DNA from: Allobosea sp. AAP35
Lineage (GTDB): Bacteria > Pseudomonadota > Alphaproteobacteria > Rhizobiales > Beijerinckiaceae
DNA length: 64,000 bases
Reading direction: 5' to 3'
NCBI RefSeq assembly: GCF_001295925.1
Contig: NZ_LJHQ01000043.1
Span: 23,561 to 87,560 of the forward strand
Part shown: positions 19,656-28,623 of the stretch, piece by piece
Position numbering within the stretch: the stretch's first letter is position 1
How the letters are laid out: every line of letters starts with the position of its first letter
Program-made: the position numbers and the translations under genes
Notes under the pieces: model-generated
What the model saw: the letters and a program-made list of their open reading frames with translations, nothing else
The model's database searches: none
What the model was told of the DNA's origin: nothing

Positions 19656-20711
19656 TCAGGCCGCGCCGAGGCGCTCGCCGCGATAGACGCCCGAGCGGAT
19701 ATCGCCCCACCAGCCGGGATTGGCCAGATACCATTCGACCGTGCGCCGCAAGCCTGTGTCGAACGTCTCCTTCGGCGTCCAGCCGAGTTCACGGCCGATC
19801 TTGCCGGCATCGATGGCATAGCGCGCATCATGGCCGGGGCGGTCGGTGACGTAGGTGATGAGGCGCTCATGCGGCCCGGCCGGGTCGGGGCGCAACGCGT
19901 CGAGCAGGGCGCAGATGCACTTCACCACATCGAGATTGGTCTTCTCGTTATGGCCGCCGATATTATAGGTCTCGCCGACGACGCCCTTCGCGGCCACCGT
20001 CAGCAGCGCATCGGCATGGTCGTCGACATAGAGCCAGTCGCGCACGTTGAGGCCGTTGCCATAGACCGGCAGCGGCTTGCCCTCGAGCGCGTTGATGATC
20101 GTCAGCGGGATCAGCTTTTCGGGGAAGTGATACGGCCCGTAATTGTTCGAGCAATTGGTCATCACCGTCGGCAGGCCATAGGTGTGGTGCCAGGCGCGCA
20201 CCAGATGGTCGGAGGCTGCCTTGGACGCCGAATAGGGCGAGTTGGGCTGATAGGCCGTGTCCTCGCGGAAGAAGCCCTCGGGGCCAAGCGAGCCGAAGAC
20301 CTCGTCGGTCGAGACATGGTGGAAGCGGAAAGCCGCCTTGCGAGCCTGGTCGAGCCCACGCCAATGGCGCAGCGCCTCCTGCAGCAGCGCGAAGGTGCCC
20401 ACGATATTGGTCTGGATGAAGTCGCCGGGCCCGTCGATCGAGCGATCGACATGGCTTTCGGCCGCCAGATGCAGGACGATGTCGGGGTCGAAGTCGGAGA
20501 AGATCGCGCGCACCCGTTCGCCATCGCCGATATCGACCTGCTCGAAGCGGTAGCGGTTGCTGCCGGAGACCGGCGCGAGCGAGGCGAGATTGCCGGCATA
20601 GGTCAGCTTGTCGACGACACAGACGTTGGACTGCGTCTCGTCGATCAGCTTGCGGACCACAGCCGAACCGATGAAGCCGGCGCCGCCCGTGACGAGGAAT
20701 CTCAATGACAC
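19656..20711 (-). CDS. rmlB: dTDP-glucose 4,6-dehydratase RmlB
   Basis: A 351-residue extended SDR that converts dTDP-glucose to dTDP-4-keto-6-deoxyglucose. Seen are [34 protein letters not shown] with the dehydratase Asp/Glu equivalents, [15 protein letters not shown] and [15 protein letters not shown]. The likely start is GTG at 20709-20711, giving (V/M)SLRFLVTGG; the longer frame upstream has no similarity. First rml gene of the operon, 166 bases after the gmhB-like gene. Confidence 0.95.
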   Translation of the reverse strand: MSLRFLVTGGAGFIGSAVVRKLIDETQSNVCVVDKLTYAGNLASLAPVSGSNRYRFEQVDIGDGERVRAIFSDFDPDIVLHLAAESHVDRSIDGPGDFIQTNIVGTFALLQEALRHWRGLDQARKAAFRFHHVSTDEVFGSLGPEGFFREDTAYQPNSPYSASKAASDHLVRAWHHTYGLPTVMTNCSNNYGPYHFPEKLIPLTIINALEGKPLPVYGNGLNVRDWLYVDDHADALLTVAAKGVVGETYNIGGHNEKTNLDVVKCICALLDALRPDPAGPHERLITYVTDRPGHDARYAIDAGKIGRELGWTPKETFDTGLRRTVEWYLANPGWWGDIRSGVYRGERLGAA

Positions 20712-20877
20712 GCCAAATGAACTCCGGCAGGGATGGGAATGATCAAGGCTGAACGAGGCCCCAGCGAAGAACCACCCCGCCCGCATCTGTCAAGAAGCAG
20801 CGGGTGCGGCGGCTCCGGATTGGCGACGCGGTCATCAGGCATCTGGCCTGTCCCCTTTCCCACTGACGACCAGGCCC

Positions 20878-21426
20878 TCACAAGGCAGCAAGGCAATCCT
20901 CGACGAAGACATCGAGACGACCATCCTTGAACAGAAATCCGGCAATGCCGGCGGCTTTGGCGGCTTCGAGGTCGGTCGCGCGGTCGCCGATCAAAAAAGT
21001 GCGCTGCATGTCCGTCGGAAAAGCCTGCAGCGCCTTGAGCAACATGCCCGGTCGCGGTTTGCGATCCTCGTGATCGACGCGATAAGCGGCGATCGTCGCG
21101 TCCGGATGATGGGGAGCATAGTAGAACGCGTCGATCCGCGCTCCGTTGTCCGCCATGATGCGCGCCATCTCGACATGGAGCACGCGCACATCCTCCTCTG
21201 TATAGAAGCCACGCGCGATGCCGGACTGGTTGGTGACGACGACGGCCCGGTAGCCAAGTTGGTTCAGTCGCCGCACGGCTGAGAAAGCCCCCTCAACCCA
21301 GGTGATCTGGTCGAGTCGAAAAGCGTAGTTGACCTCCTCATTGAGCACGCCGTCACGGTCCAAGAACACCATGGGGGCGGTGGCGCTTTCAGGTGGAGGC
21401 ATCATTGCCTTCAACATAATTCGCAA
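20878..21426 (-). CDS. HAD-IIIA phosphatase, GmhB-like but without zinc cysteines
   Basis: A 182-residue protein resembling D-glycero-D-manno-heptose 1,7-bisphosphate 7-phosphatase (GmhB) and histidinol phosphatase. Catalytic motifs are MVFLDRDGVLNEE, VVTNQSGIARG, RKPRPGMLL and FLIGDRATDLEAA. In GmhB a zinc ion is held by a Cys-x-His...Cys-x-Cys set just before the RKP motif. Here the matching stretch is YYAPHHPDA ... DHEDRKPRPG, so the cysteines are replaced while the His pair remains. The phosphatase may therefore have lost zinc or act on a different sugar phosphate. Its place at the head of the rml operon suggests a role in nucleotide-sugar supply. Confidence 0.75.
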   Translation of the reverse strand: MRIMLKAMMPPPESATAPMVFLDRDGVLNEEVNYAFRLDQITWVEGAFSAVRRLNQLGYRAVVVTNQSGIARGFYTEEDVRVLHVEMARIMADNGARIDAFYYAPHHPDATIAAYRVDHEDRKPRPGMLLKALQAFPTDMQRTFLIGDRATDLEAAKAAGIAGFLFKDGRLDVFVEDCLAAL

Positions 21427-22060
21427 TCAGGCCCTCCCACAGCGCGCTGCCGCAGAATGCGGCTAATCATCGCACATATCATCCTTGGCGAGTCTTGCGT
21501 TGCGGGCAGTTGCACGACTTCGTCGATCGCCACCCGCGACGCCCTCCTTCGCTGAAGATCCAGGTAGACTCGGAAAGTGCAAGCACTGCGCGTTCCTGAT
21601 GGCCTCGGACGAGATGTACAGGCGGGAGTTGCCGGCTTTGCTGCCGATCGTGCCCGCGGAGATTTTCGGCCACCGGCCAGGGCGGGGTGTTGATACCAAG
21701 CAGTAATGCCAGCGCCTCACCTGCTCGACGAGAACAGGGCCCGGTGTAAAGCGCGAGAAGCACAAAGATGCTCGCCGTATCCGGTCGATTGCGATCACCT
21801 GACCCAAGCTCCACACGAGTAACAAAAGGCCGCTCGCCGGGATCGGGCTTCCGGTCGGGCTACGCCCTCCCTACACCCCGATCCCGGCAAAGCCTCTAAC
21901 CCTGATTGTCGCGAAATTCCCATCCTGATTGTCGCGCGGCAGTCGCCCTCGAGCCGATGAACCCGACGTGGCCGACGTACCATACAAAAAAGCACCAGCC
22001 GAAGCCGCCCTATTATCACGTTGACAGTTGTAGCGGTCACCAATATGCCGAAATCGGATT
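21427..22060. other. Recombination-scarred intergenic zone
   Basis: About 630 bases without an intact gene. On the minus strand near 21690-21790 one frame reads IFVLLALYTG and shortly after GEALALLL, which vaguely recalls the conserved box of tyrosine recombinases, interrupted by extra residues; this is weak. The right part carries two direct copies of CCTGATTGTCGCG, listed separately. The zone separates the rml operon from an AT-rich gene and IS elements, so it looks like a site of repeated insertion and decay. Confidence 0.4.
21901..21936. repeat. Two direct copies of CCTGATTGTCGCG (possible IS21-type terminus)
   Basis: The 13-mer occurs at 21901-21913 and 21924-21936, spaced 23 bases start to start. 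Short multiple terminal repeats of this sort are found at ends of IS21-family elements. No IstA or IstB reading frame remains nearby, so this would be a solitary leftover end. Confidence 0.4.
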
Positions 22061-23506
22061 ATGTCGAGGGAGCGGAAGACAATCGTGTCGACGAGGCGAA
22101 TATTACTCCGAATAATGGGCAGCGGAGTATTGATCGCATCATCAGCGAAACTTTACGGTTCATACCGAAACAAACAATGCGTTAAGTCAGATATTGAGCG
22201 TACAGTAAATCCATTCGGAGACCCGTGGTCCACTCGAAGATTTGTCAATTACTCAATTCCAACTGGAACGAGCTCACTTTTGGCGAGCTTCATGCGTGAG
22301 CCATATAATTCGCTCAATCGGATCAAAACTAACGGTGAATTGAAGGAAGACAATGAATTCTATCATTACCAGAGATATGCAAGCAGCCCCTACCACTATG
22401 ACGAGTCGATTGCAAAGCTAGCAATGGATATGCCGCTTTACCGGGCGGTGCGCGCTTCATTTGAGAAGGCAGGAGTTCACCGGAAGTTCATTGGCTACAC
22501 GACCGTCAATTTTGCTGACACCGCAGCAATGCCTGGCTACGCAGAGGCAGAGGAGCGGTTCTTCCTCCATACTCCTGGCAAAAATGTGACCAAGGATAAT
22601 CGAGTTAAGTTCGCAGAGCGTGGCGCTTTAAACGCGGGCGGTGATGTTTTTGATATTCGAAATCCTGAATTTCATATTTACATCGCAGACAAAATCGTAG
22701 ATGCGATGAATGTTAATAATATTGACGCCATACTTATCGATTATTCTGCAAGTCAGTTCGCATTTGGTTCAGGTATTCCTGAATTGATGCCCATTGACTG
22801 GTTCAGTCATTTTGAAGAAAATCAATTTAATTTGTTATCAAGAATTTCAGAGCGTGCAGCGTCTTCTGGAAAAGAAATATTCTGTAATGGTCTAACTTTA
22901 GACGGCATTTATCATACAGATCCGAAGAAAGCTCGTCTTTTTCTTAGCGCTTGCCATGGCGCATTCTGGGAGCAACCGTTCAGAACCGAGTGGCGTGACA
23001 ATGGACCTGATCCTGAGAATTATTATAAACGACTTCAACAACTCTTCGATATCGCTCTTGAACTTGGGAAAACTATTATAATAAAACAAGGCAGCTATCG
23101 TTTTCATGGCGCCGAGGATATTGATCCAGGTTGGAAATGGCGCTTCCGCAAAACAACGCGCGAGAAAGAGCGCCAGATCATGAATTATTGTTTGGCTTTT
23201 TATCTTTTATATACTCAGGGCGGTATGACTCCTTTAATTTATAGTCATCCAACTTCAATACTTGATATTTTCGCAAGCGAAGCATTTTTTAGTGAGCTTG
23301 AGATCGATATCGGAAAACCTTTAGGCCCTCGCTATCGCATAGCCGATCACGTGCAAGTACGGCATTTCTCAAAAGCCACCGTAGTTCTTAACAATCGTGA
23401 TGAGCCGTTTTATGGTGTCATACCGGCTGCGCAGAAAGGTGTCCGGCTTCCCGGCGAACTGAGATTGCCTGCGCTGTCTGGACGGATAATCAACGCTCAG
23501 ATTTAG
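22061..23506 (+). CDS. Putative secreted glycoside-hydrolase-like protein (GHL15-like), AT-rich
   Basis: A 481-residue protein with a probable export signal: a twin-Arg-like STRRILLRIM followed by a hydrophobic stretch near residues 18-28. The body looks like a TIM-barrel hydrolase. It has a segment GDVFDIRNPEFHIYIADKIV, an acidic strand IDAILIDYSASQF that fits a barrel catalytic Asp, and ITLDGIYH- and WEQPFRTEW-like loops. I think it belongs near the 'hypothetical glycosyl hydrolase 15' group seen in polysaccharide loci, but this is a fold-level guess. The gene is clearly AT-richer than its neighbours and uses codons such as ATA, TTA and AAT freely, a sign of transfer. IS debris flanks it on both sides. 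ATG 22115 is an alternative start. Confidence 0.6.
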   Translation: MSRERKTIVSTRRILLRIMGSGVLIASSAKLYGSYRNKQCVKSDIERTVNPFGDPWSTRRFVNYSIPTGTSSLLASFMREPYNSLNRIKTNGELKEDNEFYHYQRYASSPYHYDESIAKLAMDMPLYRAVRASFEKAGVHRKFIGYTTVNFADTAAMPGYAEAEERFFLHTPGKNVTKDNRVKFAERGALNAGGDVFDIRNPEFHIYIADKIVDAMNVNNIDAILIDYSASQFAFGSGIPELMPIDWFSHFEENQFNLLSRISERAASSGKEIFCNGLTLDGIYHTDPKKARLFLSACHGAFWEQPFRTEWRDNGPDPENYYKRLQQLFDIALELGKTIIIKQGSYRFHGAEDIDPGWKWRFRKTTREKERQIMNYCLAFYLLYTQGGMTPLIYSHPTSILDIFASEAFFSELEIDIGKPLGPRYRIADHVQVRHFSKATVVLNNRDEPFYGVIPAAQKGVRLPGELRLPALSGRIINAQI

Positions 23507-23516
23507 ATCCAGGACC

Positions 23517-23966
23517 TAGAGCGGAACCCGACCTGATTGAATCGTGAGGGATTCCCAAATCAAGGGTGAAGTGCTTCACACTGTCTGCCGGATGGAGGCC
23601 GGCAGGCATGTCGAGAGCGCTGTCGGTCGATCTTCGGGTTCGGGTTCTTGGAGCTGTGGCGGCTGGTGCTACGCATCGCGAGGCGGCCGAGCGTTTCGGC
23701 GTGAGCGCGGCCAGCGTGAGCCGCTGGCGCAAGCGTGAGCGCGATCAGGGCGATCCGCGGCCCGGGCGGCTTGGCGGCGATCGGCGTTCGGGTCGGATCG
23801 AGGCGCACCATGACGCGGTAATGGCGGCGCTCGGCCCAGGCCGGGACGCCACGATCGAAGAAGTTCGCGCGAGCCTGGCGCGGCAGGGTCTCGCCTTCGG
23901 CTTCGGCACGATACAGCGCTTCTTCGCCCGGCACGCCATCACGCGCAAAAAAGACCGCGCACCCCA
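23517..23966 (+). mobile_element. 5' part of an IS630-family element, interrupted
   Basis: The left portion of an IS630 element. Its probable end is close to CTAGAGCGGAACCCGACC just after the AT-rich gene. Transposase codons run from ATG 23608: a winged-helix/helix-turn-helix reading SVDLRVRVLGAVAAG and EAAERFGVSAASVSRWRKRE, then GPLGGDRRSG-like RPGRLGGDRRSGRIEAH and ending ARHAITRKKDRA. At 23967 the frame is broken by the end of an IS3 element. The DDE catalytic half of IS630 does not reappear after the IS3 copy, so the element is both interrupted and truncated. Confidence 0.8.
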
Positions 23967-25185
23967 TGACCTGAGACCCTGATCCTCCTCCAGATTTGAG
24001 TAGAGTCCGTCACTCAAGGAGACGGACAATGCGCCCCTCACGATTTACGGAAGAGCAGATCATCGGGATGCTGAAGGAGCAGGAGGCCGGAGCGGCGACG
24101 GCTGATGGATGCCGCAAGTACGGCATCTCCTCGGCGACCTTCTACAAGTTCAAGGCTAAGTATGGCGGGATGGACGTGTCGGATGCGCGCCGGCTGAAGA
24201 CCCTTGAGGACGAGAACGCCCCCTCAAGAAGCTGCTGGCCGAACAGATGCTCGACAACGCGATCCTCAGGGATGTCGCCGCAAAAAAATGGTGACGCCCG
24301 ATGCGAAGCGGAAGGTGGTGGCTCATGCCTGCACGGTGCATGCGGTGAGCCAGCATCGGGCGTGCCTGGCCTTGAAGATCGACCGCTCGACGGTGCGTGA
24401 CACGAGCACCCGGCCGGACGATGCCCTGTTGCGCGAGGCGATGAAGGCCGTGGCAGGAGAGCGCCGGCGGTTCGGCTACCGCAGGATCCACGTCATGCTG
24501 GACCGCCAGGGCATCGTGATGAACCAGAAGAAGCTGCGACGGCTCTATCGCGAAGAGAAGTTGCAGGTCCGCCGCCGCGGCGGCCGCAAACGGGCATTGG
24601 GCACGCGCAGGCCATGCTCGTGCCTGATCGGGCCAATGCGCGCTGGAGCCTCGATTTTCTCTCCGACACGATCTCGGACGGTCGCCGCTTCAGGGTGCTC
24701 GCCATCGTCGACGACTATACGCGCGAGTGCCTGGCACTCGTCGCCGACACCTCGCTCTCGGGTCTGCGCGTGACCCGCGAACTGGATGGCGTCATTCGCC
24801 TGCGCGGCCGGCCGGGGACGATCGTGTCCGACAACGGCACCGAGTTCACCTCGATGGCGATTCTGCGCTGGTGCCAGGAGACCGGCGTCGAGTGGCGCTA
24901 AATCGCCCCCGGCAAGCCGACGCAGAATGCCTTCGTCGAGAGCTTCAACGGACGCTTCCGAGATGAGTTCCTCAACGACACGCTGTTCTCGACGCTCACT
25001 GAAGCCCGCAACGCCATCAGCTCATGGAAGGAGGACTACAACCGGAACAGACCCCACTCGGCGCTCGGCACCATGACGCCCGCCGAGTTCGCATTCAAAT
25101 CGACGCTGGAAAAACAGGCCGCGTGAGGCCAGAAATCAAACTCAGGACTCTCCCTCAGGTCGGAGGAGAAAAGGGTCTCAGGTCA
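23967..25185 (+). mobile_element. Defective IS3-family (IS407-like) insertion sequence
   Basis: A 1219-bp element bounded by perfect 14-bp inverted ends TGACCTGAGACCCT (23967-23980) and its complement (25172-25185); similarity continues inward (TCCTCC). OrfA begins at ATG 24029 (MRPSRFTEEQIIGML). It loses frame near 24220-24230 by one base, within what should read ENAKLKKLLAEQ. The A7 tract at 24282-24288 is the usual slippery site linking OrfA to OrfB. OrfB (from 24288) has a second shift near 24610 and an in-frame TAA at 24899-24901 where Tyr is expected. DDE residues are in WSLDFLSD, SDNGTEFTS and [14 protein letters not shown]. No matching 4-bp target duplication flanks it. It cannot move by itself. 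Confidence 0.88.
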
Positions 25186-25496
25186 GTCGCAGAAGCGTCC
25201 CTGGTGGGCGATACGAGCCATGCCTGCGAGTGCACCGGCGGCATGGCCGGATGTCTTCAAGCGTGAGGCCTGCGGGGCGCCGCGCCATCCGCTGACGCCG
25301 CTCGGGAGGCCAAGGTTAAGCAGCGCGACGCCTTCGGACTGACCGCTTCCGCGGGAGCTGGCGATTTCGGACCGCATCGCGCGAACGAGTTCGGCTGGCC
25401 CATGCCCCATGCTCCGATCCCATGCGTTGACTTTTGGCTCGTGGATGGAGAAGGGTGCGCGTCTTTTCCCAACATCGCAATGGGTTCGTAGAGAGC
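25186..25496. other. Gene-free stretch between IS3 copy and exporter operon
   Basis: About 310 bases. It does not continue the IS630 transposase broken on the other side of the IS3 copy. A 75-codon minus-strand frame (25183-25410) has no similarity I recognise. The part nearest 25497 should hold the promoter of the polysaccharide exporter genes, but I cannot assign -35 and -10 boxes with confidence. Confidence 0.4.
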
Positions 25497-26324
25497 ATGC
25501 TTTCTCGTCACGTCACGGTCATCGACTCAACAGAAGCGTCTTTGCTGTCGAAACTGGGCCTGGCCTGGCAATCGCGCGAACTCCTGACTCATATGGTCAA
25601 GCGCGATCTAAACGGCCGCTATCGGCCCGCTTCGCTTGGACGCGCCTGGATTTTTCTCCGTCCTGCGTTGGAGATCCTCACCTATGTCGTCGTGTTCGGG
25701 TTCATTCTTGGCGTTAGAACGACCGAAATGCCCTATGCGCTGTTCCTTTGCAGCGGTTTGGTGCCCTGGCTCTTTATCAATCAGACGATTGGTGGCGCGG
25801 CCGACAGTCTCGCGAGCGCCAGACACGTTATGTCCAAAGTCAGTTTTCCGCGCCTGATCGTGCCTCTCAGCAACCTGTCGCTGGCGCTGATCGACTTTCT
25901 GGTTTTGTTCGCCATCGTGTTGGTGCTTGTCGTCGCGTATCAGCTTAGTGTCGGCCCCGCGATCCTGGCGTTGCCGTTCTTCATCATAATGATGGTGGCG
26001 TTGGCGTTCGGCATGTCATTGCTGATCGCGACCTGGTCTGTCTCGCACCCCGACGTCACGATCGGCGTTCCCGTCGCGTTGCGCGTGATGATGTACCTTT
26101 CGCCGATCGTTTATCCGCCATCTTTTGTTCCGACCGCGTTCAGGCCGTTTTTTGATCTCAATCCGGTAGCAGTTATCGTCAGCGGCATTCGCTGGAGCAT
26201 CGGGGGAACGGCCGCGCCGTCTGCGATGTCCATCGTCTTCGCCGCCGTGTTTGTGACCGTCGTCCTGATCGCCGGTCTCGTTGCCTTCGTGCGTGCCGAG
26301 CGGCGCATGATCGACTTCTTGTGA
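25497..26324 (+). CDS. wzm: ABC-2 type polysaccharide export permease (Wzm-like)
   Basis: A 275-residue inner-membrane protein with six hydrophobic segments, typical of the channel subunit of ABC exporters for O-antigen, capsule or teichoic acid chains. Family landmarks are the N-terminal LLTHMVKRDLNGRYRPASLG, RAWIFLRPALEILTYVVVF, VPWLFINQTIGGAADSL, SFPRLIVPLSNL and LSPIVYPPSFVPTAFRPFFDLNPV. The start at ATG 25497 fits the family's short N-terminus. It is followed 7 bases on by the ATPase gene; together they move undecaprenyl-linked polysaccharide to the periplasm. Confidence 0.9.
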   Translation: MLSRHVTVIDSTEASLLSKLGLAWQSRELLTHMVKRDLNGRYRPASLGRAWIFLRPALEILTYVVVFGFILGVRTTEMPYALFLCSGLVPWLFINQTIGGAADSLASARHVMSKVSFPRLIVPLSNLSLALIDFLVLFAIVLVLVVAYQLSVGPAILALPFFIIMMVALAFGMSLLIATWSVSHPDVTIGVPVALRVMMYLSPIVYPPSFVPTAFRPFFDLNPVAVIVSGIRWSIGGTAAPSAMSIVFAAVFVTVVLIAGLVAFVRAERRMIDFL

Positions 26325-26331
26325 GACGGCC

Positions 26332-27618
26332 ATGAGCGAAATCGCCATCGAGGTCGAGGGACTTCAGAAGCTTTACTACCTCGGCGGACGGCGCCCCGCC
26401 TCGCTCGGCGGCGTTTCGACATGGCTTTCCGGCAAGACGCAGGCTGCCCGTGACGATGAGAGTTCGCGGGCCGTCGACGAGGGTCGCGCGTTCTGGGCCC
26501 TGAAGGATATCAACCTTGTGCTCAAGCGCGGTGAAGTGCTTGGGATCATCGGCCGCAACGGCGCCGGAAAGAGCACGTTGCTCAAGATTTTAAGCCGCAT
26601 CACCGCGCCCACGAAGGGCCGGGCTGTCATTCGAGGCAGCATGGTCAGCCTTCTGGAAGTCGGAACGGGCTTTCACGACGAACTCACCGGACGGGAGAAC
26701 ATCTATCTGAATGCCACGATGCTCGGCATGCGCCGATCCGAGATCGAGCGCAAGTTCGATGAGATCGTCTCCTTCTCCGGCGTCGAACGCTTTCTGGATA
26801 CGCCTGTGAAGCATTATTCGTCGGGAATGCGTGTCCGCCTTGGATTCTCCGTGGCCGCCCATGTCGAGCCGGACATCCTGATCATCGACGAGGTGCTCGC
26901 GGTCGGCGATCTGGCCTTCCAGGAAAAATGCCTGAGCAAGGTCGATTCGCTCACGCAGGACCAGGCACGGACCGTGGTTTTCGTCAGCCACAGCATGGCT
27001 TCGGTGGCCAGCCTCTGCCCGCGTACCGTCAGGCTGGAGGGGGGCGTGGTGGTCGATGACGGCCCCTCCGGCGACGTCATCAACCGCTACTATGGGCAGG
27101 AGCATCAGGCCAAAGGCATCGCCTCGCTAGCCGACCGCCGGGATCGCATCGGAAGCGGCGTCGTCCGCTTCACCAGCTATCACCTGGAAGACCTGTCGGG
27201 CCAGGTACTCAACTATGTCAGGTCCGGCGAACCGGCCTCCATCGTCCTGAATTATGAGTGCCAGCCGGGCTTCGACGGCCCTGCCGAACTGCTTGCCAAC
27301 ATCGTATTCTCCAATTCCAAAGGGGTGCGCCTGTTTGGAGCGCCGAGCGATGCGACACGCCAAACCAAGGGCCGTCTCTGGCCGAAGGGACGGCTGGTTT
27401 GCCGTCTGCCAGAGGTGCCGCTCCTGCCCGGCAATTACGAACTCGACATTGCTTGCCTGCGCGATCGGGAATTAGCCGACAAGATTATGGGCGCCGCGAC
27501 GCTTACCGTGATCGAGGGAGACCCATTCGGCACAGGGGCGCTGCCGCATCCTCACTTCGGAGACGTTGTTATCCGCTATGGCTGGGATTACGAACCTTCC
27601 TCCGAAGCGGCGGGCTAA
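26332..27618 (+). CDS. wzt: Polysaccharide ABC exporter ATPase with Wzt-like C-terminal domain
   Basis: A 428-residue ATPase. The nucleotide-binding part spans about 1-250: Walker A GRNGAGKSTLLK, the ABC signature YSSGMRVRLGFSVAAH, Walker B ILIIDEVLAVGD and the H-loop VFVSHSMASV. The last 160 residues (from about 265: GSGVVRFTSYHLED) form a Wzt-type immunoglobulin-like domain with RSGEPASIVLNYEC and PLLPGNYELDIAC. In O9a-type systems this domain recognises the chemically capped non-reducing end of the glycan before export. The neighbouring methyltransferases could add such a cap. Confidence 0.92.
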   Translation: MSEIAIEVEGLQKLYYLGGRRPASLGGVSTWLSGKTQAARDDESSRAVDEGRAFWALKDINLVLKRGEVLGIIGRNGAGKSTLLKILSRITAPTKGRAVIRGSMVSLLEVGTGFHDELTGRENIYLNATMLGMRRSEIERKFDEIVSFSGVERFLDTPVKHYSSGMRVRLGFSVAAHVEPDILIIDEVLAVGDLAFQEKCLSKVDSLTQDQARTVVFVSHSMASVASLCPRTVRLEGGVVVDDGPSGDVINRYYGQEHQAKGIASLADRRDRIGSGVVRFTSYHLEDLSGQVLNYVRSGEPASIVLNYECQPGFDGPAELLANIVFSNSKGVRLFGAPSDATRQTKGRLWPKGRLVCRLPEVPLLPGNYELDIACLRDRELADKIMGAATLTVIEGDPFGTGALPHPHFGDVVIRYGWDYEPSSEAAG

Positions 27619-27666
27619 TGCGCGCATAACGACGCTGCAAGCCGATCATCCAACCCGTGAAGTGAT

Positions 27667-28623
27667 ATGATAACCAGTCTGACAGACCGCATAAAAGAAT
27701 ATTTCGAGCGCCTGACCGGTGAATTTTCTACCTTGCGCTCGTCGCTCGGTGCTTTGTCCTCGTTGGTTGCGGATAAGCACAAGCAGGCCAGGGACCAGGT
27801 TGATCGTCTTGCTCGCGCGATGAAGGACGACCATGCGGTCCAGATGAAGGCACAGGTCGAGCTTGGCCGCACGCTCAACATCATCCGTCAGGAACTCTTG
27901 CTTGTGTATGAACGGCCATCGGCGAACGCCGGTGGGAATGCTGACGCCCCTGACGATCCACCGATTCTTCGCGATTTCGTGGCTGGCAGCCGCATCAAGG
28001 AGGTTTATCCGACCGACCTGTTCCCGACTCTCGAGCGTGTGACAATGCCGGTCGGCGCGATCCATGAAGAAACGCAGCATCCCAACCAGGCCGATCTGCT
28101 CTACGTAGCCGCGATCGCCAAGGTTCGCGAGGCGGAAAGGATCTTCGAGTTTGGCACCTACCAGGGCCGCACGACTTATCATTTGGCGTTGGCCTCTCCC
28201 AACGCGCATGTGACGACCCTAAATCTGCCGCCGGAGCAGGACCCTTCCGTCGCGCCGTTCCTCGGCATCATGTTCAAGGGATCGGACCGCGAACAGCAGA
28301 TCACACAGCTTTACTCGGATTCGCGGACCTTCGACCCGAACCCGTATGCCGCCTCGATGGATTACATTTTCATTGATGGCGACCACAGCTACGAGTTGGT
28401 CAAGAACGATACCGAAAAAGCCCTCGCTATGCTCAAGCCGGGCGGAGTGATGATCTGGCATGATTATGCGGCGAAATCGCCTGGTGTAGTCCGCTACATC
28501 AAGGAATTTGCCGAAGAGCGGCCGGTGTTTCGGCTGAGGCATACGTGCCTGATCGTTTATGTCGACGGCGTAGATGCCATGGCCTTCACGCCGCCGCCCC
28601 GGCGGAAGAGTTGGATGTCGTGA
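27667..28623 (+). CDS. Class I SAM methyltransferase with N-terminal coiled coil
   Basis: A 318-residue protein. Residues 1-85 are a charged helical, probably coiled-coil region (DRIKEYFERLTGEF ... LARAMKDDHAVQMKAQ). The methyltransferase fold begins around 150: motif I IFEFGTYQGRTTYHLA, then DYIFIDGDHSYELVKNDTEKAL and GGVMIWHDYA, which fit the methyltransferase 24/cephalosporin hydroxylase-like group. It lies directly after the exporter ATPase and overlaps the FkbM gene by 4 bases. I infer it methylates a sugar of the exported glycan; the coiled coil may act as a ruler or tether, as in chain-terminating enzymes such as WbdD, but the domain order differs. Confidence 0.78.
   Translation: MITSLTDRIKEYFERLTGEFSTLRSSLGALSSLVADKHKQARDQVDRLARAMKDDHAVQMKAQVELGRTLNIIRQELLLVYERPSANAGGNADAPDDPPILRDFVAGSRIKEVYPTDLFPTLERVTMPVGAIHEETQHPNQADLLYVAAIAKVREAERIFEFGTYQGRTTYHLALASPNAHVTTLNLPPEQDPSVAPFLGIMFKGSDREQQITQLYSDSRTFDPNPYAASMDYIFIDGDHSYELVKNDTEKALAMLKPGGVMIWHDYAAKSPGVVRYIKEFAEERPVFRLRHTCLIVYVDGVDAMAFTPPPRRKSWMS

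Noticed and set aside
21463..21825. Possible integrase gene on the minus strand
   Set aside because: Only short, interrupted similarity (LLALYTG ... GEALAL) to tyrosine recombinases, without the catalytic Arg/His/Tyr set. Mentioned only as a hint.
25183..25410. A 75-codon minus-strand frame beside the IS3 end
   Set aside because: It begins at the IS border and resembles no transposase or other protein that I can name; kept as gene-free sequence.
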